Of a stretch of 64,000 nt of DNA, positions 1 to 7,408 are shown piece by piece (the stretch's first letter is position 1; every line of letters starts with the position of its first letter). The notes below the pieces were generated by a model, which made no database searches, had not been told where the DNA came from, and saw only the letters and a program-made list of their open reading frames with translations. The DNA comes from Agathobacter sp. (GTDB lineage: Bacteria; Bacillota; Clostridia; Lachnospirales; Lachnospiraceae), in the NCBI GenBank assembly GCA_017409825.1, contig JAFQRZ010000024.1, positions 186,001 to 250,000 on the forward strand, written 5' to 3'. The translations under genes were made by a program, and so were the position numbers.

Positions 1-1
1 T

Positions 2-313
2 TCAGAAAAAGTAGCTCTTTTGGACGAGCCATTTTCTGCGTTGGATATGCTGACGAAAGGCACTGTGCACGAATGGTATCTGGATGTTATGGAGAAGATT
101 AAGCTTTCCACGCTTTTCGTTACCCACGACATCGATGAAGCGATTTTGTTGTCAGACCGCATTTATCTATTGACTGGAAAACCGGGTACGATTACAAGGG
201 AGATTGTAATCAAAGAACCAAAACCAAGGGGAAAAGATTTCAATTTGACAGAAGAGTTTTTGGCGTATAAAAAGGAGATTATTTCTCATCTCGAAAATTC
301 AGATAAACTATAA
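2..313 (+). CDS. ABC transporter ATP-binding protein, NitT/TauT type, C-terminal part
   Basis: The reading frame is open from the first bases of the window, so this is the C-terminal third of a gene that begins upstream. It holds the Walker B stretch VALLDEPF, the D-loop SALD and the switch histidine in FVTHDIDEA, in the order found in ABC ATPases. The VTHDIDEAILLSDRI wording and the short basic tail fit the nitrate/sulfonate/taurine (SsuB/TauB) or thiamine-precursor importer group. It would energise uptake of a small organic solute at the membrane. The Walker A and signature motifs lie outside the window, so the substrate cannot be judged. A hairpin terminator follows at 357-401. Confidence 0.9.
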   Translation, partial: SEKVALLDEPFSALDMLTKGTVHEWYLDVMEKIKLSTLFVTHDIDEAILLSDRIYLLTGKPGTITREIVIKEPKPRGKDFNLTEEFLAYKKEIISHLENSDKL

Positions 314-356
314 GGATTATATGGATATTTGCCGATATAAGAATTAGCTATGGATT

Positions 357-401
357 GCGTCTAATTTCAACGGAATGAAACGTTGGAATTGGGCGCTTTT
401 T
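357..401 (+). terminator. Rho-independent terminator after the ABC ATPase
   Basis: The segment 357-370 pairs with 381-396 (GCGTCTAATTTCAACG against CGTTGGAATTGGGCGC with G-T pairs) and is followed by TTTTT. The loop sequence is shared with the hairpin at 1129-1172. Confidence 0.7.
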
Positions 402-446
402 ATGATACAATCATTGTATGGAATTTTATAGATAGAGGAGTCATAT

Positions 447-1106
447 ATGAAAGAGGATATAAAGTCGAGTGCATCTGCCACAACAATTATCGGCAGCAAC
501 GATGGACCAACATCTGTTTTTATAGCAGGCGAGAGTCATAAACCAAATCTAAAACAGCAGTTACAGAAAAAATGGTTTGAATTAAGCAAAAGATGGCATG
601 CTTTATGGATAAAACCAGGTACGCACACGATGGAAGAGGTCGCTGAGTATATTCGTAAAAAATATGATTTCGTAGAAGTTTCTAGAGAATCGAAAAAGTA
701 CCAGCACTTATATCAAGAACTTCGCAGTTCGTTTATCATGCAATACGAACCACAGTTATTAGGAGAATATGCCACTTTACCAGAACTGAAAAGCCAAAAC
801 GAAGATGATGTGAAAGCATTTTTAGAGCAAATGCGGTTACGTCAGGAAAAAGCCAGCGAAGTATCGGAAGAATTATTTTCTTTGGACTATTACTACTTTG
901 AAAAGCAGGATAAGGACTTACATATGGAGTTGCAGCTAGAATCTCAGTTTGAGTATATTGGCGGGTGTACAAGCGGAAAGAGGATTTCTAAATTTCATAA
1001 GATATACAAAGATGTATATAAATATTATGGTGTTTCGGAAGATGATATTAAGAATCATACGAAGCGATATGAGAATCTATTACGTCAATTAGCAATACGA
1101 CATTAG
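447..1106 (+). CDS. Unknown soluble protein with Na+-decarboxylase beta-subunit-like N-terminal motif
   Basis: This 219-residue protein has a clear ribosome binding site (GAGGAG) before ATG 447. Residues 14-28 read IIGSNDGPTSVFIAG, close to the IIG..DGPT.I signature of the membrane beta subunit of sodium-pumping decarboxylases (OadB/GcdB/MmdB). The rest is charged, helical and without membrane segments, so it is not a beta subunit. Automated annotation may wrongly name such proteins as decarboxylase subunits. The gene stands alone between two similar hairpins (357-401 and 1129-1172), so it is probably a single-gene transcript. The function is unknown; a cofactor- or ion-linked role for the motif is only a guess. 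Confidence 0.75.
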   Translation: MKEDIKSSASATTIIGSNDGPTSVFIAGESHKPNLKQQLQKKWFELSKRWHALWIKPGTHTMEEVAEYIRKKYDFVEVSRESKKYQHLYQELRSSFIMQYEPQLLGEYATLPELKSQNEDDVKAFLEQMRLRQEKASEVSEELFSLDYYYFEKQDKDLHMELQLESQFEYIGGCTSGKRISKFHKIYKDVYKYYGVSEDDIKNHTKRYENLLRQLAIRH

Positions 1107-1128
1107 AAAAGTAAATAAATGCTATGGA

Positions 1129-1172
1129 AAGCATCTGATTTCAACGGAATGAGTTGAGATTAGATGCTTTTT
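1129..1172 (+). terminator. Rho-independent terminator
   Basis: AAAGCATCTGATTTCAAC pairs with GTTGAGATTAGATGCTTT around the loop GGAATGA, followed by a T run. It ends the gene at 447-1106 and shares its ATTTCAACGGAATGA core with the hairpin at 357-401. Confidence 0.8.
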
Positions 1173-1289
1173 TAATATTTATAGTCGTTTTATGCAATCG
1201 AATAGTCGAAGCATGCTTTGGCTATAATTCTTGCATTTTTCCTGTCGAAGAAAGAATATGAGAAAGTTTCTAAGAAAGGAGGCTGCTAT

Positions 1290-1646
1290 GTGAACATTAT
1301 TATTTATGATGACAGTGAAAAAGACAGAGCACGGCTTAAGAAACTAATTCGTCAGTATGAGCCAAAACCTGAGAAAAACATTGTTATTACAGAGTACTCA
1401 TCAGGAGAAAGAGGTGATTTGGATGATTTAATTGCAGATATTCATCAGAACAGGCAGGAACTGTTGTATCGATTTGTGGAAGGGGGGAAACGATTACGAA
1501 TTGAAGATATTATATATATAGAAACTTCTCGTCACAAAAATCTTTTCAAATGGAAAAGAGCTATCTGTTCCGAAAAGCAGATATCAAGAAGTAAAAAAAC
1601 AATATACAAACCACTTGGACCTTTCAGGAAAGTGGTGCAGTCCTGA
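1290..1646 (+). pseudogene. Decayed LytTR-family response regulator
   Basis: Translation from GTG 1290, seven bases after AAGGAGG, gives an AgrA/LytR-like receiver start (NIIIYDDSEKDRARLKKLI). It then jumps after about 45 residues to a LytTR DNA-binding start (RIEDIIYIETSRHKNLF). Most of the receiver domain, including the phosphorylation region, is missing. After HKNLF the expected sequence continues in the next frame (QMEKSYLFRK), which shows a frameshift. Intact members are about 240 residues; this frame yields 118. It looks like the remnant of a two-component regulator that may once have controlled the cassette just downstream. Confidence 0.7.
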
Positions 1647-1675
1647 CTGACCGAGGGACTGCGGAAAGGGAAACT

Positions 1676-2383
1676 ATGAATATTCAAGGATATGGCTCTG
1701 GTTCATTCGTAGACATCATGAACAGCAACCACAAACGAAATCAAATTCCATTTGTAAATCAGATTGTTTCATACAAGGATACGGAAGATGGTGAAATTTA
1801 TAGAGCTTATTTTACAGATGATAGGGTCACTACTCATAATGCAGTAGGACAAAAGGCATGGGAAACAGCAATTAAAGATGCCTCGCATGCACAGAAGATA
1901 AAAGAATCTCTAGGAGGAATTATCTTATATAGACAGGATAATTCTACTGGTAAAAAAGCTTTGACTTCGGTTGGTTTTCCAAATGGAGAAAGTATATCTG
2001 TTTTTGAAGCAGATGATTTTTCAAAAGAAAATCCAATCTATACAGTAAAATATTGGGACGAAAGCGGTGTAGAAAGTGAATACACCATAGATCCACGTGA
2101 AATTGACCCGGAAAATGCTAGTTATTTAGAGATGGCTGCCTATACGACTTATTTAGATGAGACAGGGCAGACAGAAAATGCATTCGGTCGTTTTGTGGGT
2201 GCAGTAAATGGTGTAAACGAAGAATCCGTCACAGATGTTTTAGATATGACAGATAAAAAGGACTTCTTAAGCATGATATATGATTATATGCAAATGCAAT
2301 ATGATGCCAACAATTTGGAAGGTTATTTATCGTTAAAAAGCATGTATGATTGTATGACAGGAGGAAAAGAGTATGAGCGTTAG
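1676..2383 (+). CDS. Unknown protein, paralogous cassette member A
   Basis: This 235-residue protein has no recognised family. Residues about 118-163 contain the block NPIYTVKYWDE...IDPREIDPENASYLEMAAYTTYLDE. The same block occurs in the next two genes (consensus NP.I....YxV..xEvDPxNAtxLEM.a..sYlDd). There is no signal peptide or membrane segment. The start follows GGAAAGGG, just after a GCAGTCC/GGACTGC hairpin at 1637-1662. Its last codons overlap the start of the next gene by 11 bases, which indicates co-translation. The MNIQGYGSGS start, rich in small polar residues, resembles the starts of its two relatives. Function unknown. Confidence 0.8.
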   Translation: MNIQGYGSGSFVDIMNSNHKRNQIPFVNQIVSYKDTEDGEIYRAYFTDDRVTTHNAVGQKAWETAIKDASHAQKIKESLGGIILYRQDNSTGKKALTSVGFPNGESISVFEADDFSKENPIYTVKYWDESGVESEYTIDPREIDPENASYLEMAAYTTYLDETGQTENAFGRFVGAVNGVNEESVTDVLDMTDKKDFLSMIYDYMQMQYDANNLEGYLSLKSMYDCMTGGKEYER

Positions 2384-3365
2384 TGCAATCGGAAATACAT
2401 ATAGTTATATATATAATTATGAAACCAAGAAATTGACCACTACAGATGGCGGTGAAAACGAATTCACGGAATATTTTAATGGTGAAATCGAGGGATATGA
2501 GTCCGAAACATTAAATGGCTTCGATAAGCAAAGAAGATCTGGTTTTAAAGATGTGTTGTCTTTACTAGAACAAGGAGCCTTCGGAAAAGAAAAGCCAGCA
2601 GAAGATGCAGTGTTAGAACTTTCAGGTAAAAATATTGATGCAGATACCATCGAATTTTACGTAAATGGGAAAAGGTATCTTAAATGTAGTGTAGCACCTG
2701 CTCTAACTTATGCAGAGTATGAAGAATGTTCAAGGATAAGAAATTCTGGAAAAGCCTATACCTGTACCAATAATGATGGTTGGTCTTATCCAGACGAAGT
2801 GTATAACCGAGTGTTAAAACGTTATGAAGATTGGTTAAATCAACCTCTTTCTGAAGTATTTGATGCAGAGGCTTACAGAGAGTCTCTTCGAAGTGGAAAT
2901 CATAGTGCAATAAGAGAATCTGATTCATCTGACAATGGTCGTGCAATCGGTGTAACAACAGTTGGAAATATTGGTTATATTGCAAGATATGCAGACTCGT
3001 CCACACCAGAGAATCCTGTGATAAAGATTGGATATTATGAGGTTCTCGTCAATGAAGTAGACCCTCATAATGCGACACAATTAGAAATGTTTTCGTTGCT
3101 ATCTTATTTAGATGACACGAATCAAACGAACAATACTGGGATGAGTTCATTTTCAAAATTGCGTACTTATGCTGAATTAGCAGAAGCCAATGGATTCTGT
3201 GAAGAAATTCGAGATGTAAATGCATTCTATGACAAAAATCAGAACTGGGAAGAAATCATGCGAGCGATTAAGGAAGTGTTTTTAGGCAATCCACAGACCT
3301 ATGAACAAGCGTTGAATTGCGATAGGTTGATTAACATTATGTCGGACAATAAAATGACATTTTAG
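2373..3365 (+). CDS. Unknown protein, paralogous cassette member B
   Basis: The second of three related genes encodes 330 residues. The N-terminus (MSVSAIGNTYSYIYNYETKKL) parallels member C (MTIQGIDYTSCCINPNTRQL). The shared block lies at about 189-248: AIGVTTVGNIGYIARYAD, then NPVIKIGYYEVLVNEVDPHNATQLEMFSLLSYLDD. Residues 25-110 form a separate N-terminal region with the phrases ENEFTEYFNGE and LNGFDKQRR. No secretion signal is visible. GGAGG precedes ATG 2373 inside the end of member A. Function unknown; the repeated block probably marks a common fold or partner-binding surface. Confidence 0.8.
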   Translation: MSVSAIGNTYSYIYNYETKKLTTTDGGENEFTEYFNGEIEGYESETLNGFDKQRRSGFKDVLSLLEQGAFGKEKPAEDAVLELSGKNIDADTIEFYVNGKRYLKCSVAPALTYAEYEECSRIRNSGKAYTCTNNDGWSYPDEVYNRVLKRYEDWLNQPLSEVFDAEAYRESLRSGNHSAIRESDSSDNGRAIGVTTVGNIGYIARYADSSTPENPVIKIGYYEVLVNEVDPHNATQLEMFSLLSYLDDTNQTNNTGMSSFSKLRTYAELAEANGFCEEIRDVNAFYDKNQNWEEIMRAIKEVFLGNPQTYEQALNCDRLINIMSDNKMTF

Positions 3366-3410
3366 TTTGATAGAGCAGAATAGATTAAATTAGGAAGTAG
3401 GGAATAAATT

Positions 3411-5324
3411 ATGACGATACAAGGTATTGATTATACATCATGCTGCATTAATCCAAACACAAGACAATTAACATCGAACAGAAATAATACAGCATGGTTA
3501 GATAAAGATGCTGCGGCATTTATGTGTGACAAGCTTCGTCCGATACATGATATTGCGGCTGCATTGGATATTCCATTGAATCTAGCAGATGAAACTTTTA
3601 TTGATAAAGTAAATAACGAGTTATACATAGCAGAAGGCAGTCATTTTACGTTTGATGGTGGATTTGTCTATACTGTTCTAGAAAAAGGAATTACTTGCGG
3701 ATATGGTACTCAAGAAGAATGGAATGGGGAAGTTCCTTTACCTGGTGATGCATCAAACGAAACATTAAATAGAGCCGCACAAGCAATGGCAGGTGCAATC
3801 GTACGCTTACTGCGTGATGCAACTGGAACTGTAGACGAAAGTATGCTAGGTCAAAAGAAACACATTCAGTTTCATCAGGATGTTTGTAAAGTTTTGGACT
3901 ATTTTGGTCTTGATTCTTCTCGTGATTTCTCTATTAACGGAGTGAAATATACACGTGATGAAGATGGGCTTTTTCGTTCCGAGAAATCTTATGCTGCACA
4001 GGAAGCTTATGAAGTATTGAGAAATAACAACCGCAGCTATGCACTTGCAGATGAAAGCACAAAGAAACGTGTGCACTACATGAGTGACTATTATTTAGCC
4101 AGTGCACCAGAAGAGGTGCGTAAAGCTTGGCAGGAAACCTTAGAAGAAACAGGCATTAATCCATTTCAATCTGGATATGTCAGCACTTTACAACAGCTTG
4201 CTACAGAACAGGATTTTGCTACTGGAGGCAACGACCAAATCTTTGGTGACAGTATCGAAAGTAGCATAGAAGCGATTGACAAGATTTTAAAGCGAATTGC
4301 CAATCCAAAGCATAGTGAGAAAGAAGATTATGTGAGTAGCATGGTTCCAGCAGAGCAAGAGATAGAAGTCTTTTTGACACTTCAAAGGAAGCTTATAAAT
4401 GGTGAGACAAATCAAGATTCTATTTCAAATGAAAGGGTAATTGGTATGACGATGATTCCATATAACGATAACGTCAGTTATGGTGTAATTGCAAAATATG
4501 CGGAGGAGTCAACAGCAGACAACCCTGTAATAGAGGTCATTTCTAATCGTGGCGGAGAGAAAGCAGTTTATAAGGTTAATGTCAACGAGGTTGATCCAAA
4601 CAACGCAACAATGTTAGAGATGTTTGCACTATTAAGCTATGCGGACGACCAAGGTTTATCAACACCTAGTTCATTTTCTTCTTTTCAAGAATTAAAGGTA
4701 TATGCAATGAATGCCGCTCAAAATGGTTATTGTGCGAGTGTAGAGAGTTTCGAGGATTTTGTTAATTTAAAGATGGATTGGACAAAGCCGATAAATGAGG
4801 TTGGACAAGACTATATGGAAGCTGGAATTTCGGAACAGTATAATGCTACACAAGCATTGTTAGATTTTTTACAAAAAAATATTGAAGAAATGCAAGCAAA
4901 CATCGAGGCTGGAAATGTAGATTTTGAACCAGCATTTCAAATAGGTGGAAAGGCCTACACACAAGAAGAATGGGACAAACTTCTAGAATATGTGGATGAA
5001 GTGGAAGAAGAAACCCAGGAAGCCATGGAAGTAGAACAGGCAATGAAAGAAGCTGCTGAAGAAACTGGATATGAGGAAGAAGGGCAGATGGATTATTTAT
5101 CACAGGCATTTATCAAGAAGGTAGAAAATCTGGTAAATGGCGTAGAGAATCCAAGTGACATCTTTGGTTCAATTATTGAATCCACTTTACAGGCAGCACA
5201 AGAACTTCTATTTGAGTTAGAAAATCCATTGACACCTGCAAGTGCAAGAGGTGAAAATGCAATAGAATATATGGAAAAGGAAAAAGCATATTATAGAGCA
5301 TTGATTGAACGATTGAAAATGTGA
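3411..5324 (+). CDS. Unknown large protein, paralogous cassette member C
   Basis: The third and largest cassette member has 637 residues. The conserved block lies at about 341-412 (VIGMTMIPYNDNVSYGVIAKYAEE...NPVIEVISN...VNVNEVDPNNATMLEMFALLSYADD). A long acidic helical tail from about 480 is rich in E, Q and A, with stretches such as EVEEETQEAMEVEQAMKEAA that suggest coiled coil. No signal peptide or membrane segment is seen. It sits 45 bases after member B behind GGAAGTAGGG and probably belongs to the same operon. No enzyme motif was recognised. A structural or scaffold role, or export by a signal-less route, are both possible but unsupported. Confidence 0.8.
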   Translation: MTIQGIDYTSCCINPNTRQLTSNRNNTAWLDKDAAAFMCDKLRPIHDIAAALDIPLNLADETFIDKVNNELYIAEGSHFTFDGGFVYTVLEKGITCGYGTQEEWNGEVPLPGDASNETLNRAAQAMAGAIVRLLRDATGTVDESMLGQKKHIQFHQDVCKVLDYFGLDSSRDFSINGVKYTRDEDGLFRSEKSYAAQEAYEVLRNNNRSYALADESTKKRVHYMSDYYLASAPEEVRKAWQETLEETGINPFQSGYVSTLQQLATEQDFATGGNDQIFGDSIESSIEAIDKILKRIANPKHSEKEDYVSSMVPAEQEIEVFLTLQRKLINGETNQDSISNERVIGMTMIPYNDNVSYGVIAKYAEESTADNPVIEVISNRGGEKAVYKVNVNEVDPNNATMLEMFALLSYADDQGLSTPSSFSSFQELKVYAMNAAQNGYCASVESFEDFVNLKMDWTKPINEVGQDYMEAGISEQYNATQALLDFLQKNIEEMQANIEAGNVDFEPAFQIGGKAYTQEEWDKLLEYVDEVEEETQEAMEVEQAMKEAAEETGYEEEGQMDYLSQAFIKKVENLVNGVENPSDIFGSIIESTLQAAQELLFELENPLTPASARGENAIEYMEKEKAYYRALIERLKM

Positions 5325-5380
5325 ATGGTATAAGTATATTTTCAAAAAAAATTCTAATGATATATATTATGTAAAGTCAC

Positions 5381-5415
5381 TTGACTTATAATGTTAATAT
5401 AATTATAATATAATT
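5381..5415 (+). promoter_or_regulatory. brnTA promoter and AT-rich inverted repeat
   Basis: TTGACT (5381-5386), a 17-base spacer and TATAAT (5404-5409) form a near-ideal sigma-A promoter. The predicted transcription start, seven bases on, falls on the A of the brnT ATG at 5416. The surrounding bases form an imperfect palindrome centred near the -10, a plausible site for BrnA autorepression. Confidence 0.75.
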
Positions 5416-5703
5416 ATGAAAGAAATAAGATTCGAATGGGATGAAAATAAGAACACTATCAATAAATCAAAACATAAAATTGCATTTGAAGAGGCAAAAT
5501 CAGTTTTTGAAGATGCGGATGCATTGGTGATTGACGATCCAGATCATTCAGAGGAAGAAGACCGATTTATTATTTTAGGGCTTAGCAAAAAAGCAAATCT
5601 TCTGGTAGTTTGTCATTGCTATAGGGAATCTGATAGTGTAATACGAATTATTTCAGCTAGAAAAGCAACAAAAACAGAAACAAGACAATACAATGAATTC
5701 TAA
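5416..5703 (+). CDS. brnT: BrnT family ribonuclease toxin
   Basis: The 95-residue protein matches BrnT: FEWDENKNTINKSKHKIAFEEAKSVFEDADAL, then DPDHSEEEDRFIILGLS and a C-terminal RIISARKATKTETRQY. BrnT is a RelE-fold ribonuclease that stops translation until BrnA binds it. Its length is normal for the family. The start codon has no Shine-Dalgarno sequence and coincides with the predicted transcription start, so the mRNA may be leaderless. The antitoxin gene follows 16 bases after the stop, in the toxin-first order usual for this family. Confidence 0.92.
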   Translation: MKEIRFEWDENKNTINKSKHKIAFEEAKSVFEDADALVIDDPDHSEEEDRFIILGLSKKANLLVVCHCYRESDSVIRIISARKATKTETRQYNEF

Positions 5704-5719
5704 GGGAAAGGAGACCAAT

Positions 5720-5929
5720 ATGAGAGACGAATACGATTTTTCTAATGCAAAAAGAAATCCATATGCAAAAAGAACAAAGAAACAAATCACCATCAATATT
5801 GATAGTGAAGCGATTGATTATTTCAAAGTTCAGTCTGAAAAAAGTGGTATTCCATACCAGACGCTTATTAATCTGTATTTGTGTGATTGTGCTACTAATT
5901 CCAGAGAACTTCAATTATCTTGGAAATAA
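5720..5929 (+). CDS. brnA: BrnA family antitoxin
   Basis: This 69-residue protein begins at ATG 5720 behind AAAGGAG, in preference to the upstream in-frame ATG at 5693 inside brnT, which has no ribosome site. The sequence KRTKKQITINIDSEAIDYFKVQSEKSGIPYQTLINLYLCDCA is a ribbon-helix-helix domain of BrnA type. It binds the toxin and normally represses the shared promoter at 5381-5409. Its strong ribosome site contrasts with the leaderless toxin and would favour excess antitoxin. Confidence 0.9.
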   Translation: MRDEYDFSNAKRNPYAKRTKKQITINIDSEAIDYFKVQSEKSGIPYQTLINLYLCDCATNSRELQLSWK

Positions 5930-5964
5930 ATGTTGATATATAAATGAAATATGAAACTTTGAAA

Positions 5965-6006
5965 GGGCAGTTTGCATCCAATTAGGGTACATTCTGCTCT
6001 TTTTAT
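5965..6006 (+). terminator. Terminator after brnTA
   Basis: GGGCAGTTTGCATCC pairs with GGGTACATTCTGCTC, leaving the loop AATTA and a TTTTTAT tail. Confidence 0.65.
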
Positions 6007-6095
6007 ATAATTTGTTTAATTAAATTTGGGTAAAACTGAGATATTTTCTTCTAAAACCATAGTATATAGATGAGGCAGAAAGGATGGTAAGCAGT

Positions 6096-6653
6096 ATGGA
6101 CGATAGTAAAATTATTGAATTGTTCTATGAGCGCTCAGAGCAGGCAATCATTGAACTATCACATAAATACGGAACTGTTTGCACCAAGGTTGCTAATAAC
6201 ATATTGAATGATGTACGAGACACCGAAGAATGCGTAAATGATGCATATCTTGGAGCGTGGAATACAATACCGCCTCATAATCCAAATCCACTTTTAAGCT
6301 ATGTTTGTCGCATTGTTCGAAATCTTGCTATTAAGCGATATCACAGTAATACTGCAAAGAAACGAAATAGTATCTACGATGTTGCACTGGATGAACTAGA
6401 AAATTGTTTCCCAGCATCTAATACTGTGGAGAATGAGTTTTATGCAGAAGAAACTGCACGCATTATTGATTGCTTTCTAGATGGTTTGGATAAAGAAAGC
6501 AGAGTAATGTTTGTCAGACGATATTGGTATGCGGATTCGATTTCGGATCTCGCACAACTCTTTCATACAAGCAACCATAATGTATCGGTTCGACTTTCAC
6601 GAATCCGTAATAAACTGAAAAAATATCTAATTCAGGAAGGAGTGCTTTTATGA
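6096..6653 (+). CDS. ECF-like sigma-70 family RNA polymerase sigma factor (copy 1)
   Basis: The start chosen is ATG 6096 (MDDSKIIELFYERSEQAI), 12 bases inside the longest frame. It has AAAGGA at good spacing and matches the start of the paralogue at 11469. The 185 residues hold sigma region 2 (NILNDVRDTEECVNDAYLGAWNTIPP...LLSYVCRIVRNLAIKRY) and region 4 (VMFVRRYWYADSISDLAQLFHTSNHNVSVRLSRIRNKLKKYL). It would direct RNA polymerase to a small regulon. The stop overlaps the next gene by four bases (ATGA), and that gene encodes a membrane protein placed as its anti-sigma factor. Confidence 0.9.
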   Translation: MDDSKIIELFYERSEQAIIELSHKYGTVCTKVANNILNDVRDTEECVNDAYLGAWNTIPPHNPNPLLSYVCRIVRNLAIKRYHSNTAKKRNSIYDVALDELENCFPASNTVENEFYAEETARIIDCFLDGLDKESRVMFVRRYWYADSISDLAQLFHTSNHNVSVRLSRIRNKLKKYLIQEGVLL

Positions 6654-7318
6654 GAAGAAAAAGAATATCAGAAACGATGCAACATATAGATACCAAATTT
6701 TTAAATGAAGTCAATGAATATGCTGGAACATCAAAAGAAAATAGACACACGGTATGGATCAGGTGGAGTGCGATTGCAGTTTGCCTATGTCTGATTATAG
6801 CTGCTGTAGTTGGTGTGCCAAATCGTTTTGGAAATAATCCAAATGGAGATAACGACCTCATATCTGTGGAACAAGATGGCACAATAATTGTCGATTTCAA
6901 AGCAACTGCTGACACCAGCTATTCGGCACCAGAACCTGGGGAATATTTCTGTTTCATTGAGGTGAATGAAGCCCGAAAGGAATATGCTGGTAAAAACATG
7001 CGGTATTTGCTTTCTTTTGACTTATTTAAAGCAGATGGTGAATCTATCAGTGAGGAAGAATTAAAAGCAGAGTATCAACGCCTTGCTGACTTGGGATATA
7101 AGCTTTACTATGTAGAAGACCATTGGACCTTTTATGGCGACAATCAGAAAAAATATATTCCTGTTGTGGTCGGTCTATTTACCGATGAAGAGCTAGATAA
7201 TTTCCAAGCAAATGAGAAATATGGTTATGCATTCCATTTCGAAACCAATGGAGACTGTTCACCTATCAAAATTGATGTTAATGATGTGGTTACCGATTTT
7301 GATTCCATTTTATATTAA
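6650..7318 (+). CDS. Membrane-anchored putative anti-sigma factor (copy 1)
   Basis: The 222-residue protein has a short charged cytoplasmic part, one membrane segment at about 36-56 (WIRWSAIAVCLCLIIAAVVGV) and a roughly 165-residue outer domain. The first residues (RRKRISETMQHIDTKFLNEV) resemble those of many clostridial proteins coupled to this sigma class. The outer domain has no recognised family and may sense an envelope signal. It is translationally coupled to the sigma gene by a four-base overlap and followed by a terminator at 7332-7360. The anti-sigma role is inferred from position and topology. Confidence 0.75.
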   Translation: MRRKRISETMQHIDTKFLNEVNEYAGTSKENRHTVWIRWSAIAVCLCLIIAAVVGVPNRFGNNPNGDNDLISVEQDGTIIVDFKATADTSYSAPEPGEYFCFIEVNEARKEYAGKNMRYLLSFDLFKADGESISEEELKAEYQRLADLGYKLYYVEDHWTFYGDNQKKYIPVVVGLFTDEELDNFQANEKYGYAFHFETNGDCSPIKIDVNDVVTDFDSILY

Positions 7319-7331
7319 AGATATCGTTAGT

Positions 7332-7360
7332 AAAGACGTCACGATTGTGACGTCTTTTTC
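7332..7360 (+). terminator. Rho-independent terminator
   Basis: AAAGACGTCAC, loop GATT and GTGACGTCTTT form a perfect stem followed by TTTTTC. Confidence 0.9.
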
Positions 7361-7380
7361 TTTAATTGCATACAATGATA

Positions 7381-7389
7381 TGCTATAAT
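7381..7389 (+). promoter_or_regulatory. Extended -10 promoter
   Basis: TGCTATAAT is an extended -10 element lying 20 bases before the chosen start of the 7409 gene. It uses the ATG at 7388 as part of the promoter, which argues against that ATG as a start. Confidence 0.55.
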
Positions 7390-7408
7390 GAAAAAAAGGA
7401 GAATGACT

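Noticed and set aside
736-972. Minus-strand frame inside the 447-1106 gene
   Set aside because: Shadow of the coding strand, without ribosome site or recognisable sequence.
5693-5719. Upstream start for brnA
   Set aside because: ATG 5693 lies inside brnT without a ribosome site, while ATG 5720 has AAAGGAG at proper spacing.
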